64,000 nucleotides of DNA. It comes from Antrodiella citrinella (Eukaryota; Basidiomycota; Agaricomycetes; Polyporales; Steccherinaceae). Location: contig SGPM01000020.1 in assembly GCA_004802725.1 (NCBI GenBank), positions 62,001 through 126,000 of the forward strand. The letters run 5' to 3'. The position numbers and the translations under genes were made by a program. Shown here piece by piece: positions 36,324 through 47,560 of the stretch. Numbering within the stretch: position 1 is the stretch's first letter; each line of letters opens with the position of its first letter. Below the pieces are notes generated by a model. It saw only the letters and a program-made list of their open reading frames with translations, ran no database searches and was not told the origin of the DNA.

Positions 36324-37910
36324 CTACCATATGACGACGTCTTCTGCATCGTCTAAGCAGCGTAGTTTAAGGAAGACATCGCTGCCCCAGCCATCCAATG
36401 ATACAAAGTCTAATGAACCACCGAAGTATCTAAGAGGATTGAACCATTAGTTGAGGTGACACATGAATACAACGGAACATTCGCTCACTTCGCATACAGT
36501 CTGCTCATCGGCAGCCCGTATCCCAGCCCTGCAATGGTGCCCATACCAATCTGCACACCGCGTCCAACTATCTCACCGAACAAACCCGCTCCGCCTGCTG
36601 TTCCTCCGTAACTGCCTTCCAGGGCCGCCATCCCGCCAACGTGTTGAGCAGCATACGGTCCACCGCCGCCACCGCTCCCACCGAAATCGTCGACATCCAA
36701 AAAAGACGAAGCACTATTCCGGCCTGCGGTGGTGAACGAATAAGAGAATATCTGATTGATGTTGGACTCGGAGACGCCGCCGCCTTCATCCCGGATGCGC
36801 ATCGTCAGGAAGGAGCGTTGAGGACGCTTTTGTTGTTGAGATGATGCTGGTTCAGAGCCGTTGGGGGTTGGTGCAGACGGCGGGGAAATGGTGATGCAGA
36901 CTGGCGGGATTGGGTGACGCGAGGCGTGACCTAGCTTGTGGTGTCGTTCGACGCTGGCACGGAATGCGTTCTTCAGGATTTCTGTTAGGATGTACTCCAG
37001 ATGTACAGGCACATATCTATATATTAACTGTTAGAGGCCGTCGCACGTATGAGCAGATTTGTCCAACACACTCACACAAAGGTAGCATCCACATCGCCAT
37101 CAATAATGAGCTCCGGTGCTGCGCCGAATGTTGCTTCGCAAAGCTCGCTGACAAAAGATCCACACATCCTGATCATATTCTTCGGCGAGCAAGCGAGATG
37201 GATGACTCCTATGTATTCTTTCGATTTCTCGCCTCCGTCATGCAACGCGCGAGACAGAGCTATGTGTTGTTCGGCGATAAGCCGAACCGCTAATCTGTTG
37301 CGAATGGCAGAGTCGAGGAAACTGGATATCTCTTCTGGAGTCATGTAGCGTGAGCACTCCTGGAAGCTAGAGTGACCAAGACACATTTGTTCATATATGC
37401 TCTCGAGAATACAAGCAATGGGACGTACCCCTTGGCCATGGTCGGAATATCATTTGCATGCGCCTGAACAAGTGCCTCCAACTGCGCTGTGACCCGTGTA
37501 TTCCCCTCTAAAGATGTCACTGGGGGAAACATAGCCAATGCCTTGAAGCTCTTCCTATGCGCCGCCAGTATCCTCGCGATGAATGGGTTCATGCCTACGA
37601 TGAATGGCAATGCTTCCAAATTTCGTACTCGCGAGCCAAATAAACGAGGGACCTCTGAGAGAACATAGCTCGCCGAGTCCAGCAGAGAATCGGCGGTCAG
37701 GGGACGGCCAAATGAGAAAAGCTTCGGCAGGGTTAGTGGTCGGGGAGAATGTTTGGCGAACTCCTCGAGGAGAGGTGCAATTTCGGCGGGTGAGGGGGCA
37801 TCTGGGACTGCATTGTGAAGATTTCCAAGGTGAAACTGGCGTGACAGATTATGTGCGGATAATTGTGGACGATGAGGAAGGGATGATCGTATGATACGAT
37901 GAGCACTCAT
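36324..37910 (-). CDS. Mitochondrial PDK/BCKDK-type protein kinase
   Basis: A GHKL-fold serine kinase of the pyruvate/branched-chain 2-oxoacid dehydrogenase kinase family. It acts in the mitochondrial matrix to inactivate its E1 target. The Arg/Ser-rich start MSAHRIIRSSLPHRPQLSAH looks like a targeting presequence. The N-terminal four-helix domain includes LTLPKLFSFGRPLT and NPFIARILAAHRKSF. The ATP-binding domain has the N box EYILTEILKNAFRASVERH, the G1 box RIRDEGGGVSESNINQIFSYSF and the G2 box GLGYGLPMSRLYA. The final exon gives YFGGSLDFVSLDGWGSDVFL. An insert of about 45 residues rich in Gly/Ala lies between the G1 and G2 boxes. Introns interrupt at about 37430, 37070-37010 and 36480-36415. 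Pyruvate versus branched-chain specificity cannot be settled by eye. Confidence 0.9.
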
Positions 37911-39141
37911 TCTAGCACATCAACCGACACGACGTAGAGGCTGTTCAGGGCGTCGATGGAGAGAAATATGGTCATGGTTAGCGACAACCTGACTCGTTTA
38001 TGGGCGCTTCTTTATAGCATCTACTTGTCCACTACCACGACCCGTGCTCAACGACTCAAACAATATTGTTTTTTGCTCTTCACCAAACATGGACGACACG
38101 GGAAGCACGGTGTGGTCAATTAATAAGCCTACGGAGGTCTCGTACGTCGTGCATAGGAATTTTGGGGACCGGTGATAGAGCAAGGACAGGACGTCGTCCG
38201 TCGTCTCAAATCCCAGTACGCATGTTGGGTCAAGTCTCAGCCTGAATTCTCACCTCATTCGCCGTCGACAGTTACAACTTAAAGTGGTGGTCGAATAACG
38301 CGTAAATGCGGCATGCTCTACAACCGCTGGCAGAAGTTGGCAGAAGAGCACGATGCACCACTTCTGTCCAGAGCGACTATAGCCGTGAGCAGACGAGTGC
38401 ATCAGGAAGTTCGAAGAACATGAACGTCTCGTGGCTGCTGTCTGCGAGCAGCCAGGGGACCTCTCGTAGTCTTTCCGGATTTTACCTGAACGAAGTGACA
38501 CTGCGTTTCCTTGCTACGCTGGTCACTGTGGATCGTGCAGGATGGTTCCAGCAGTCCGGGTCGTTCTACCACATTGATCCTAACGTGTCCTAGTCTCGCT
38601 CGACGCCTGGCGGCAGTCAGGCTCTTCTCCCCACTTTCCCTGTTAGCTACATCATGTGCAAGGTGCGTGTATTTGAATCGTGCTTGTACTTCGCCTACTC
38701 ATGCTACCATTCTTGCAGGACATCATGACTCAAGTCAGTGAGGCTGAGACGAAATCTGATGAAAAGAAGCGCAATATTGCGAGCGATGCAGCTGTTTTTT
38801 TTTTGGGAGGGGGGGGTATGTATACTTCGATTCTCGTACAGTCAAAGCACTTCAGCAGCTTCTTCCACCGACAACTCTTACAGCTTCCTAAAGAGCTCCG
38901 ACGTCATGCGCATTCCCGGTCCTCAGGTAAGTTTACGCCCTTCTACACTCCAAACCGCCTCTGACCCGTCTCTGTACAGATTTTGGGCTACATCATCCAA
39001 GATGACCGATCCAGACAAGACAGGAGAAATGCCGAAGAAGATGCCTGCGGAGCTCTGCATCTCAGATGCAGACTACGACGCGGCAACGGCAGACACTGGC
39101 GCGGACGGGCGTGCCTGTGGCATCGACGGAGGCGACGATAA
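37911..39141. other. Relic-rich stretch left of the fold-back
   Basis: No intact gene. A short plus-strand frame from 38089 (MDDTGSTVWSINKPTEVSYV) stops within 30 codons. Around 38700-38940, pieces such as DIMTQVSEAETKSDEKKRN adjoin GT/AG-like sites but cannot be joined into a sensible protein. A T10-G8 homopolymer run occurs at about 38795-38817. I judge it a mixture of decayed coding pieces and spacer, and assign no family. Confidence 0.35.
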
Positions 39142-39810
39142 CAAGAGGTAGCGGATCGCAAAAGTATGGACATTGGATCTGGCCGCGTAACAAAAGAGAC
39201 GCTTCACGGCATCATCGGCATCCGCGACGCCTCCCTTGCCGAACCAAGAGGTGTCAGATCCTCCGATCGCGGCCATGCATGGGGTGGTACATTGTAGCTA
39301 CACTAACCGCGATGGGAGGTACGACCTCCACTAAACCTCACCCAAACTGAAGGCGATGTGGGAGGTACGACCCCACTAAACCTTGCCCACAAATATCAAG
39401 CACTTATTTGTGCCTGCATGAGCAAAGTGGCACTATGTAGTACGGTGAGCATACTACAGTAATGCATGACATAAGCACAATTCAAGTTCCGACACTCATT
39501 TCAGATGTATGCGAAAGGCTTACCATGTTCCTCAGTTTTTGATTCGTGGTTCTTGATATTTGTGGGCAAGGTTTAGTGGGGTCGTACCTCCCACATCGCC
39601 TTCAGTTTGGGTGAGGTTTAGTGGAGGTCGTACCTCCCATCGCGGTTAGTGTAGCTACAATGTACCACCCCATGCATGGCCGCGATCGGAGGATCTGACA
39701 CCTCTTGGTTCGGCAAGGGAGGCGTCGCGGATGCCGATGATGCCGTGAAGCGTCTCTTTTGTTACGCGGCCAGATCCAATGTCCATACTTTTGCGATCCG
39801 CTACCTCTTG
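39142..39810. repeat. Perfect 259-bp inverted repeat with 151-bp spacer
   Basis: 39142-39400 is the exact reverse complement of 39552-39810 throughout the lines I compared, with a 151-bp unrelated spacer (39401-39551). Pairing stops sharply at both ends. Inside each arm the inner part contains two imperfect units of about 44 bp built on GGGAGGTACGACC..CACTAAACC. Each arm encodes the same short peptide (EVADRKSMDIGSGRVTKETL and beyond, ending WGGTL-stop). The structure could be a fold-back (long-TIR) transposable element, a recent inverted duplication or an assembly fold-back. No target-site duplication is evident at the outer borders. Confidence 0.85.
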
Positions 39811-40010
39811 GACCCATACGTATTTGAAGCGTCTTCCTGCTCGTGACCCGCGGCAACGCCGAACGCAAAAAATCGAAGCACTCTGTCCAAGGCTCCCGCT
39901 CTTCACGAGACATGATCACGACGAGGTCCACGGTTTGGAGAGCAGGGGAGGCATCCAGCAGCTCATCAAGCCCAGTGAAAACCGGCGAATGTCCCAGTAT
40001 TTACTACCAT
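39811..40010 (-). pseudogene. Possible F-box/LRR C-terminal fragment abutting the fold-back
   Basis: On the minus strand the frame reads GLDELLDASPALQTVDLVVI, then MSREEREPWTECFDFLRSAL and PRVTSRKTLQIR, and then runs into the right arm of the inverted repeat. The style (leucine-spaced strand, SREExxPW, FLRSALPRV) resembles the C-terminal end of mushroom F-box/LRR proteins. No intact upstream gene can be joined to it. The family call is tentative. Confidence 0.35.
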
Positions 40011-41379
40011 CTGAGACATCTGTTGACGCTCGTCTAATCATTTCAGAGCATTTTTGAGCGCATTCCTTTGCCCGTATGAATATGCACATGTTGTACACAT
40101 GGTGGGAGATTGTTTCATTTGATGCAACGAAGTGCAGCGTGAGATAGATTTTCAGAGAGCTCTGCTCTCTTCCGGCCGGTCTCTCTCTTGTTGTAAGTTG
40201 GTCTTCTTCCACGGGTTCGGTTCCTCTCTCTGAGTCTGCCACCTGGCGCGTGTCGACATGGCACTTGTCTGTTTCTTTCATTAACACACCAACCACGCTC
40301 AGCGACTACGCTCCCCGCTGAGCATCCTCTAGTTCTATATCCTGTTCTATACATGTTACGCGTACCTCGCCCTATCGTCGTCGTCGTCGTCGTCAGCACG
40401 ACGTGGGCCGTGTCCTTCGTGCGGACGACTTCAGAATCCCTGCCAGCACTGACTGCGATTACACAATTCTCGTACAAAAGGTGAGCACACCTAGTCACAG
40501 CTGCCTCATCTACGTGGAGACGTATGCCCGCTCACATTATCAGTGGTAGTAGGTGAATGTCAGTCATTGATCTGCCACTGGAGTCTGGCAGTACCGACGC
40601 TACGCCACTCAGGCTCATGCGAAGTAGTAAGTGGCACATCGACGACCATATACGGCGCAAGGAGGACACGGCGTAGTCGGTTTCGGTTTCGACACCGGTT
40701 TGCAGCTTGTTTGATCCAGCTAACTTGAAGGTCGTCGTCCAAAACTCATTTGGTGAGTTTTCTTTGGACCATTCATTTTGCTAATTGATCAATGGAGTTG
40801 GCAGGTGCACCTGCGGTGGTGGGCGCCAGTGACGCCCTGCTACTGGTGCGGTGGCGGTCGACACCACCTCCGACTCATCTCATCGCGTTTGGCGGCGGTA
40901 TTGTACCATCACTCCCTTTAGGATAATGAAAATTCGGGTACATACGAAACCCGCTGGGACCATCCGAGTCGACATCCTTACAGTCGACATCCTTACAGTC
41001 GACATCCTTCCAGGCTTGGTCTCTGGAACATCTAGCACGCAATACCACTTCTTTATGTGGATTCCGCGAAAAAGACCTATCCCGTTGGCGGGCCATCGCG
41101 ATATCAATTTCACGCGTACAACTTGGTAAGGTTTCGAGGTTAAGTTCTCTCATTTAATTTTGATCTCATTTCGAGAACAGCCTCTTCGAGTGGTATGCGC
41201 GTTGAGCCAACTCGAAGTGAGTAAATCCCTCCTGCCATCTTCCAGGATTCTTCCCAGTACCACGACTGATAAACAACTCGCAGTACACACATGGTCCAGC
41301 AATACCAACACGCAACGAAGCTCGTAGCTCCAAACTGGTTCGGAAGGGCAGCACTCCCCATATCTTCCTTTCAGCATCG
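40011..41379. other. Gene-free stretch with microsatellite and triple 15-bp repeat
   Basis: A (TCG)n run of about six units lies near 40375-40396. Nearly three copies of a 15-bp unit AGTCGACATCCTTAC stand in tandem at 40967-41009, giving the repeated peptide CKDVD on the minus strand. No reading frame was recognised. Confidence 0.5.
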
Positions 41380-41600
41380 CTATTCTCCGGCGTGCTGATC
41401 AGTATACAGCCCGTCACCGCCGTCACCGAAATAGTCGTCGTCCAACGAGGGGGACATACTATACCGCCGGCAGACAGTGGCGAACACGTAGGCCAACCTG
41501 TTTGAATTCGAACTCGAGACCGTGACACCGCCGCCTTCAAGTTCGTCTCAGGCGTGGAATTCCGGCGAATAGCTACGTGCGCCACATGTTTTTTCGCAAC
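41380..41600 (-). pseudogene. Decayed fragment of a PDK/BCKDK-like gene
   Basis: The minus-strand frame gives LEGGGVTVSSSNSNRLAYVF, then ATVCRRYSMSPSLDDDYFGD and GGDGLYTDQHAGE before a stop. This parallels, in the same order and spacing, DEGGGVSESNINQIFSYSF, TTAGRNSASSFLDVDDFGG and GGGPYAAQHVGG of the intact kinase at 36.3-37.9 kb. DNA similarity is also visible, for instance GAAGGCGGCGG and the stretch around TTTCGGTG. The fragment lacks the N box, the G2 box and the C-terminus in readable form. It therefore appears to be an old partial duplicate of the neighbouring gene. Confidence 0.6.
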
Positions 41601-42135
41601 AGACATGGGCTTTCTGCGTGTCGCGGCATATGCTGTTGTCTAAAAATGCCAATGTACCCAATGTTACGAATCTACGATCAATACGAATTATTTTCATGAT
41701 TTTTAAATGGAGGGAAATGGCAGGAAATGGATAGCATGCAGTGTGGGCTGTAGGTATAGGTGCTACGCAGACAAATGTGGACAAATGATCTGAAGTGAAA
41801 ACAACTATGTCATAGCATATTCCAGCAGCTGGACGCGGAAATTTCGAGTTCTCAGATGGTCGGAGCTTCTCTCAAATGAGAGTTTGTCCCATTTTTTTGG
41901 GTCAGAGCATGTGCTGTCATGTTATTGATATTTTAGTTTGATCAGATGGCTGGACATGCTGGGACATGCGCGGGTTTCCACTGGGGTTTAGGACGCACTC
42001 CGATATCAAACGTATCTGATTCTTGGGACTGCACAGCATTACAGTCGAGTCAGCATTGTACAGAGGGACTGATAATCACATACCGGCATATACAACATAC
42101 GAGCAGATCGTATTACTACCAAAGATTGATCATAC

Positions 42136-42735
42136 TCAAGCTGACTGCTTTGCAACCTCTTCCATCCTTTTCAGTTCCGGGTAGTAGTCGTCCGCCATCA
42201 TCTTGGTGTCCAAGAATTCCTTCCAATATCTAATCTTGTATTCTCCGTCCGGCTGCGATACGACGTGGGCGAGAATCATAATTTCGCTCTCGAACGCATG
42301 TCCGGTCGATGTGACTATGTCTGCATAGGCCTGCCACAAAAATTGAAGCATCGTAAATCAGGAAAGCTCCCTGTTGTAATGCGAACGATGCTCACATGAA
42401 CGACCACTCTATCCTCAGTTTCAACGACTTCAAGGACGCTATACTGTGCACATAAGCCTCAGTAGAAGATCATTATACAAATGAAGAGTTGGACATACCT
42501 TGTACTCATGTAAAACGTATATCAATGTCTTTTCCGCGTGTGCTAGAAAGCTGGCGCGGTCAAAGTAGGGTGGGAAGCCAATCGATCTAGGCACATTTGA
42601 GTGCGTGTAGTCGTCGGTAAGGAGAGACGCGAGCGCATTAACGTCGTGGGTATCCGTCAACGCCTCAAGCCAGCGAAGCACTACTTTAAGTCGAGGGGAG
42701 GGATTCTTGGATGCGTCGGTAGGGATGAGAGGCAT
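42136..42735 (-). CDS. Small NTF2-like/SnoaL-like protein
   Basis: Two introns (about 42445-42499 and 42332-42396) join three exons into about 160 residues. The sequence runs MPLIPTDASKNPSPRLKVVL, LRWLEALTDTHDVNALASLL, DDYTHSNVPRSIG, FLAHAEKTLIYVLHEYKYSV and a strand-rich second half with HAYADIVTSTGHAFESEIMI and YKIRYWKEFLDTKMM. This order (helix, DDYTH-type turn, then curved sheet ending in WKEFLDT) fits the NTF2-like cone fold used by small fungal SnoaL-type proteins. Function is unknown: such proteins may be enzymes, for example cyclases, or ligand binders. Splice joins keep the frame and the sequence has no stops, so the gene looks intact. Confidence 0.75.
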
Positions 42736-43754
42736 TATCTGCGAGCAAAATTTCTTGCGTTAGTAGTGTGAAATATTCAATCCCTGTTGAAGTCACGGTC
42801 TGCGTACCGTGTGTCGTCGCAGATAGGTTGAGTCTCAGGCTCTGCCCACCGCATGGGTGGCCTTTTATATACCCTACACACAGATCCCTCTGGGCATAAA
42901 ATGCACCATCAGACGTCCGACGTCGGAAGTTGAGATGTTGAGTGCGTACTTCGGANATTCCTCATTTCCATGTACACCCTAGCTCCTTAGCGTGACTGCA
43001 TTTTGTGGGTAGAGGTCAGCATGTTATTCGGGTCCGATGATATCTGTAGCCACGTACGTGAAGCGTCTATGCGATACCGTACATCACTTGGCTAGAGCGA
43101 GCAGGAAGATAACCAGCTACGTGCACTGCAGATCAGTCCACTGACCACAAAACTGCACTGAAGGACTTACTACACTAGAGTCCGATCATAATACCAAAAG
43201 TAGACGACCACATTCTCAGCGAATGCTATTCAGTCTTACAATGACGGCATCCTGTGAGATATGGACGGTCTAGTCTCTTCGATCTTGCAGTCAGATGATC
43301 GTCGCAGGGAGAATTAGGCACAACGAGTTCTCATGACTCTGTGTGTGATCCTGACATACAGTGTCGTCTTTGATACTACTCTGGATTGTTTACACGTGAT
43401 GTGACAATGAGGTTTGGAGGAAGTCTTGAATTGAATGAGCTGGAATGATGATGAAGCGTGAGCAGCCACATTGACAACACTTTGATGGTCCAGCTGTGGC
43501 GCTCGTAACAACGATAAGATAAGATTTGACTGTTCACAAAAAGCTCTACCTCCTACCTTACGTCTACCTCGTTCCATGAAGTATGAAGTGAACTGAGAGT
43601 GCTGTATGTATAGTGGCTATATCCGAGTTGTTATCAAATTTCAGGTCATCTTTGTTGGATAAGGATGCAGTGACCAGCGTACCCAAGGGCCTGATTAACG
43701 CCCACAAGGCATCGTTCCCCATCGTTTCCGTCTTCTTCTGTTCACTTCAACCAT
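42736..43754. other. Intergenic, no recognisable gene
   Basis: About 1 kb between the starts of two divergent genes, with one N at 42955. It presumably holds promoters at both ends. ORFs in the middle (43314-43577 minus) have no family signature. Confidence 0.4.
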
Positions 43755-45525
43755 ATGTCGGACTCAGCAGGGACAAGAATCCTTGTCATATCATCCACTT
43801 TTGACCAGGCTCGAGGTTTTGTCCAACGTGCGTTGTGCGATCAAGTCGTCTTCGTAGCATGCAAACGGACTGACTTGCTAGGCATCAAGGACCTCCCCAA
43901 TTACCATACGGGAACCAAGCTCTCCGACACCCCATTATCGTCATCGTCTGACATAGAACATGCTGATTCACAGTTACAAACTTCACCGCATGCGTTGGAG
44001 GGCAGCGAAAGTATACCGTGGACTATAGTAAATCGATACTATACCGCCGACGTGCATTTCGAGACGAGGGTATTGCAAGAGTTGCGAGGTCATCACATCG
44101 AGGGCGTGTCGGCGGTTGTATATGTCTTTAATGGCACAGAGGTGAGCAGATTATACGGTGTCATCCAGAACATAGACTAATGACAACTCCGATCACAGAA
44201 GTATAAGGAGCAGGTCTCCGATCTGGCGAAACTACTTGAGACATACGGTAATAATGTCGATGTCTCTCTTGCTGTTCGGGTGTCTGGTGCTACGAGTGCG
44301 ACTGGTGCTGTGGTCACAACAGCTTCTGAGGAAGAGGAAGAAGGCCTGGACGAGTTCCTCTCCAGTCATGCCCTTGAATACATTGATGGAGATCGGCGAG
44401 GACGGAGACCTACAGAGGACGGTGGCGGAGTTAGCGATGAGGATCCTTCTGGTATGCATGATCGTCGCAACTTTGTCATCCCACTGTTGACCTTCTACAT
44501 GCACAGCTGTTCCAGGTCTGCCTCGGGTAATCGATTCCTTGAGTACAATCATGTGGCCAAACATGGTGCAATCCACTGCGACAAAGACCAGGAAGAGCCG
44601 AGCTCGCGACCTCCTGGATTTGGCACGAGACGAAGAAGAGGATGACGGACTCAGAGCTCTAGTCTCGCCGCCTCATGATGCCGACGATCACTCTGGTCCA
44701 TCCTCCCAGACCATTTCTCAGATAACATCTAAGAAGAGTCGTATGCAAAGGGAGATGGATGAGTTGCAGAAATGGCTTGAAGAAGACGAGCACCACAGCG
44801 GCCCCTTGAAACGATCGTCAGACCACGAAGCGTGGACAAATCCGGATTGGACGGACATGCCTACGACGCCTACTATACGCACGTCTCATGACCAGGAAAG
44901 CTACGGATTCGAAGACGATTTTGCGGACTTTGTCGGTGCTCCCGTGGAAGTTCAGTACGGTGGAAGGCCCGAGGTTTCGAAAACCGAGAGGCTGATTCCA
45001 ATGCATACGGGCGCGTCGTATCAATCTCTGGCTAGCTTTGACGACCGCTCCTTTGCATCACCTCTTGCGAGCGTCGTTGACGCTGCCGATGACGACGACG
45101 ATCTGGGACTACCTTCACAGGAAGAGATTGAGGAAACCACAAAGCGGATATTTGGTCAAGGATTCTCTTCAGGCCTGTCCAACCTGCAGGTCCCTCCTCA
45201 ATCTCAATCCTATCACAGTCTCGACTCCCCTGCCGTCTTCGCAACTGCCCTTGCCCCCTCGCCTTCGACCAGTACTCGTGACATACCTCTTGAAACGGCA
45301 GAATCATCTTTTGCCTACGACGATGACGACGAGTACGAGATGGGGGCGTTTGACTTGTCTCGGGTTCTCTCTGCATTACAAGGCATGAAGGAGGAGATAT
45401 CCGGTATGCAAGATGAAGATGAGAGACGAAAAGCGGCCGCGAGAGTAGCTTTAGGTTTGGTCTATGGGCTGCAGAAAGAGGAGGAGCGGGATTTGGCACA
45501 GGATCTCGGCGGCGCGGAATCATAA
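43755..45525 (+). CDS. Alpha/gamma-adaptin-binding protein p34 (AAGAB/Irc6-like)
   Basis: Animal AAGAB is the assembly chaperone that binds the gamma subunit of AP-1 and alpha subunit of AP-2 before the complexes form; yeast Irc6 is related. The start is MSDSAGTRILVISSTFDQ. Introns at 44142-44198 and 44452-44515 give about 545 residues. The N-terminal Rab-like G-domain fold is marked by RILVISS, PWTIVNRYYTADVHFET, GVSAVVYVFNGTE and SLAVRVSG. GLDEFLSSHALEYIDG and the splice-joined SGLPRVIDSLSTIMWPNM are conserved landmarks of the family. The C-terminal half is acidic and disordered, then ends in a helical segment (LSRVLSALQGMKEEI) like the AAGAB C-terminal dimerisation helix. No canonical P-loop is visible, as usual for the family. 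Confidence 0.85.
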
Positions 45526-45661
45526 TCATCTCTGGCACAGGTTCACACATACACGTACACTGACTGCAATAGGCTATGCATATGTCTCCGTATTTTATCA
45601 AGAAATTTAGCATCGAGGGAACATTGCAGGTGACGTCGCAGAAGCTTTCAGAGCAAAGTAC

Positions 45662-47560
45662 CTAGCTGTAGTTCTCGTACACCACGCATCCAATATCTGC
45701 ATTAGCATGGCTATAAAACGCGGACAAGATGTCGTCGTCCGGGACCTCAACTTCTTCCTCTGAGCCGCGGCGGCTGTCATTGCCACCCCACCAGAAGTTT
45801 TCGTCGCTTTCTTCTTCTTCGTCGTCGTCGCCGCCGCCGTTGTCCTCCTCCTCCTCTTCTTCAGAGTCACTGGGTATATATGAATCATCCGAGTTGTCGA
45901 CGTCTTCGGTGCCTACTACTGCGTGTCAGACAGAGTTTCAGATAGTCAAATCGTAACTCACCCGAGCCGTCTGAGTCTGCGATGTATGCATAGTCCTCGC
46001 GCTCCTCGAAACCTTGGAGTGAAGACCAATGAGGCTCCAGTACTAGTCTCACACTCGCAAAGTCCTTTTGGAGCGCTTGCTTCACCAATATAGTCTTCTC
46101 AAACATGATGTCCGAGAGGAAAGACCGCGAATCGGGTCTCTACGATACGGGTATTGTAAACATGGTGAACCACGGGTAGGGACCGTATACGCTACTCTGA
46201 GGGCCACAACAGAACGCGTGATAGGTTGAGATAGGAGGGAAGGCTGTGGCTGTCGATGTTACGGACATTCGCGTTTGCGTAGCGAGCCAGTTTGGTTCTG
46301 AGAAAACAGTCTGTCGCTCCCAGTATATCGATCCGTGTCTGCGTACTGCGAGAGAGAAGATAGTCCAGGATAGTTGGTGTGCACGAGCACGCGCAACTTA
46401 TGTACTCCAAGGAAGGGCACAAGCGAACAATACGCTCGATTGCTGTCTCCAAAAGAAGAGAGACGGCGCCGTGACCGGTATGCGATACGCCATGACCAGT
46501 ATGCGATACCAGAAAATTGTGGTAACTGAAGCTTCTGACATTCGGACCGTGACTTGTGAAGAAGTCGATTAATATGTTGAATAAAACTTTTCGGTCATTG
46601 TCGCGGCCACGGCTATGAAGGGTAGAAACATGGTGACCTCGCTCAAACGTGGCAGAGACCAGGTATTGATGGTTGCGACGTTGCAGGAATCGTGCTTGTC
46701 GTTGAATTCCGAATATACTGTAAGAGACTCCAGAAAAGCGAACTCTAAGACTTGAGAGTGTTTGGGTTGGGTGCGTAGATCCGCCAACACGAGTGTTACG
46801 GTCAAAGATCGAAGGTCGAGAAACGCCGAAAGAAGTTCGGGAGAGTAGGATGGTCCCCGATATGCGGAAGTAAGGTCGTCAGTCCCGAGGGCTTTAATCC
46901 TCGAAGCCACCTCCCGAAGTGCTGGTAAAAACACATGATCGTCCTTGCCTTTGGAAATCGATGCAAAGTCTATGACCAGATCCAAGAAGCCGTTGCCGAA
47001 CTGTAGAGCGGTGATCTGGTCGCAACGTTGGAGAACCTTCGTGACCGATCAAAGCGCGTGCGAGTGCATTTCAACTGGGACGTAGCAATGGAATGAAACG
47101 CTGGAGACGAGTGATGCTAGAGTTGACGACTCGCAAATGGTTCGAGCGAACGCGAGAATTTGGCCGACTTTAGAGCAAGTTGTCTCCAATGGTTGCAAAC
47201 ATTGGTCAACGATTTTCTCATCCGGAGGTCCTGGCACCAGGAAGATTGCGGACCTGGACATAAAGAGGAATCCAAAAATGCGCGAGGTGGGAATATCATC
47301 TCGAAGATGATATGTAAGACATCGTGGTAGATGTTGGCCCATGGCGCAGACTGCAATACGGTGAGTGACGTGACCGCACCATAACATGCGAGAATATTGT
47401 ATAGTGAAGGTTCCTAGAGATCTCACCTTGACATTTTGAAATTTAGAAGCTGTGTGTTCAGAATTTTGTAACGCATTTTTTGTCCAACGCAATTCTTTCT
47501 TCAGTCGGGTGATAGTGTCTCTGCATTGCTCAGAATCATGCGTTGACGCTTCGTGCTCCC
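45662..47560 (-). pseudogene. Degenerate F-box/LRR protein gene with acidic tail
   Basis: A coiled start (THDSEQCRDTITRLKKELRW) joins by an intron to an F-box, APWANIYHDVLHIIFEMIFP then VCNHWRQLALK. The continuation ICESSTLASLVSSVSFHCYV lies in another frame with little room for an intron. An in-frame TGA then falls before TKVLQRCDQITALQFGNGF. Further leucine-rich exons follow (LREVASRIKALGTDDL; CPSLEYISCACSC; DFASVRLVLEPHWSSLQG), and an acidic tail ends GCVVYENYS. No ATG is found for the first exon. The F-box would normally bind Skp1 in an SCF ubiquitin ligase. Missing start, frameshift and stop favour a pseudogene, but an unusual splice pattern cannot be excluded. Confidence 0.55.

Noticed and set aside
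38089..38180. Short plus-strand peptide with a plausible ATG
   Set aside because: It stops within 30 codons, and no downstream exon continues it convincingly.
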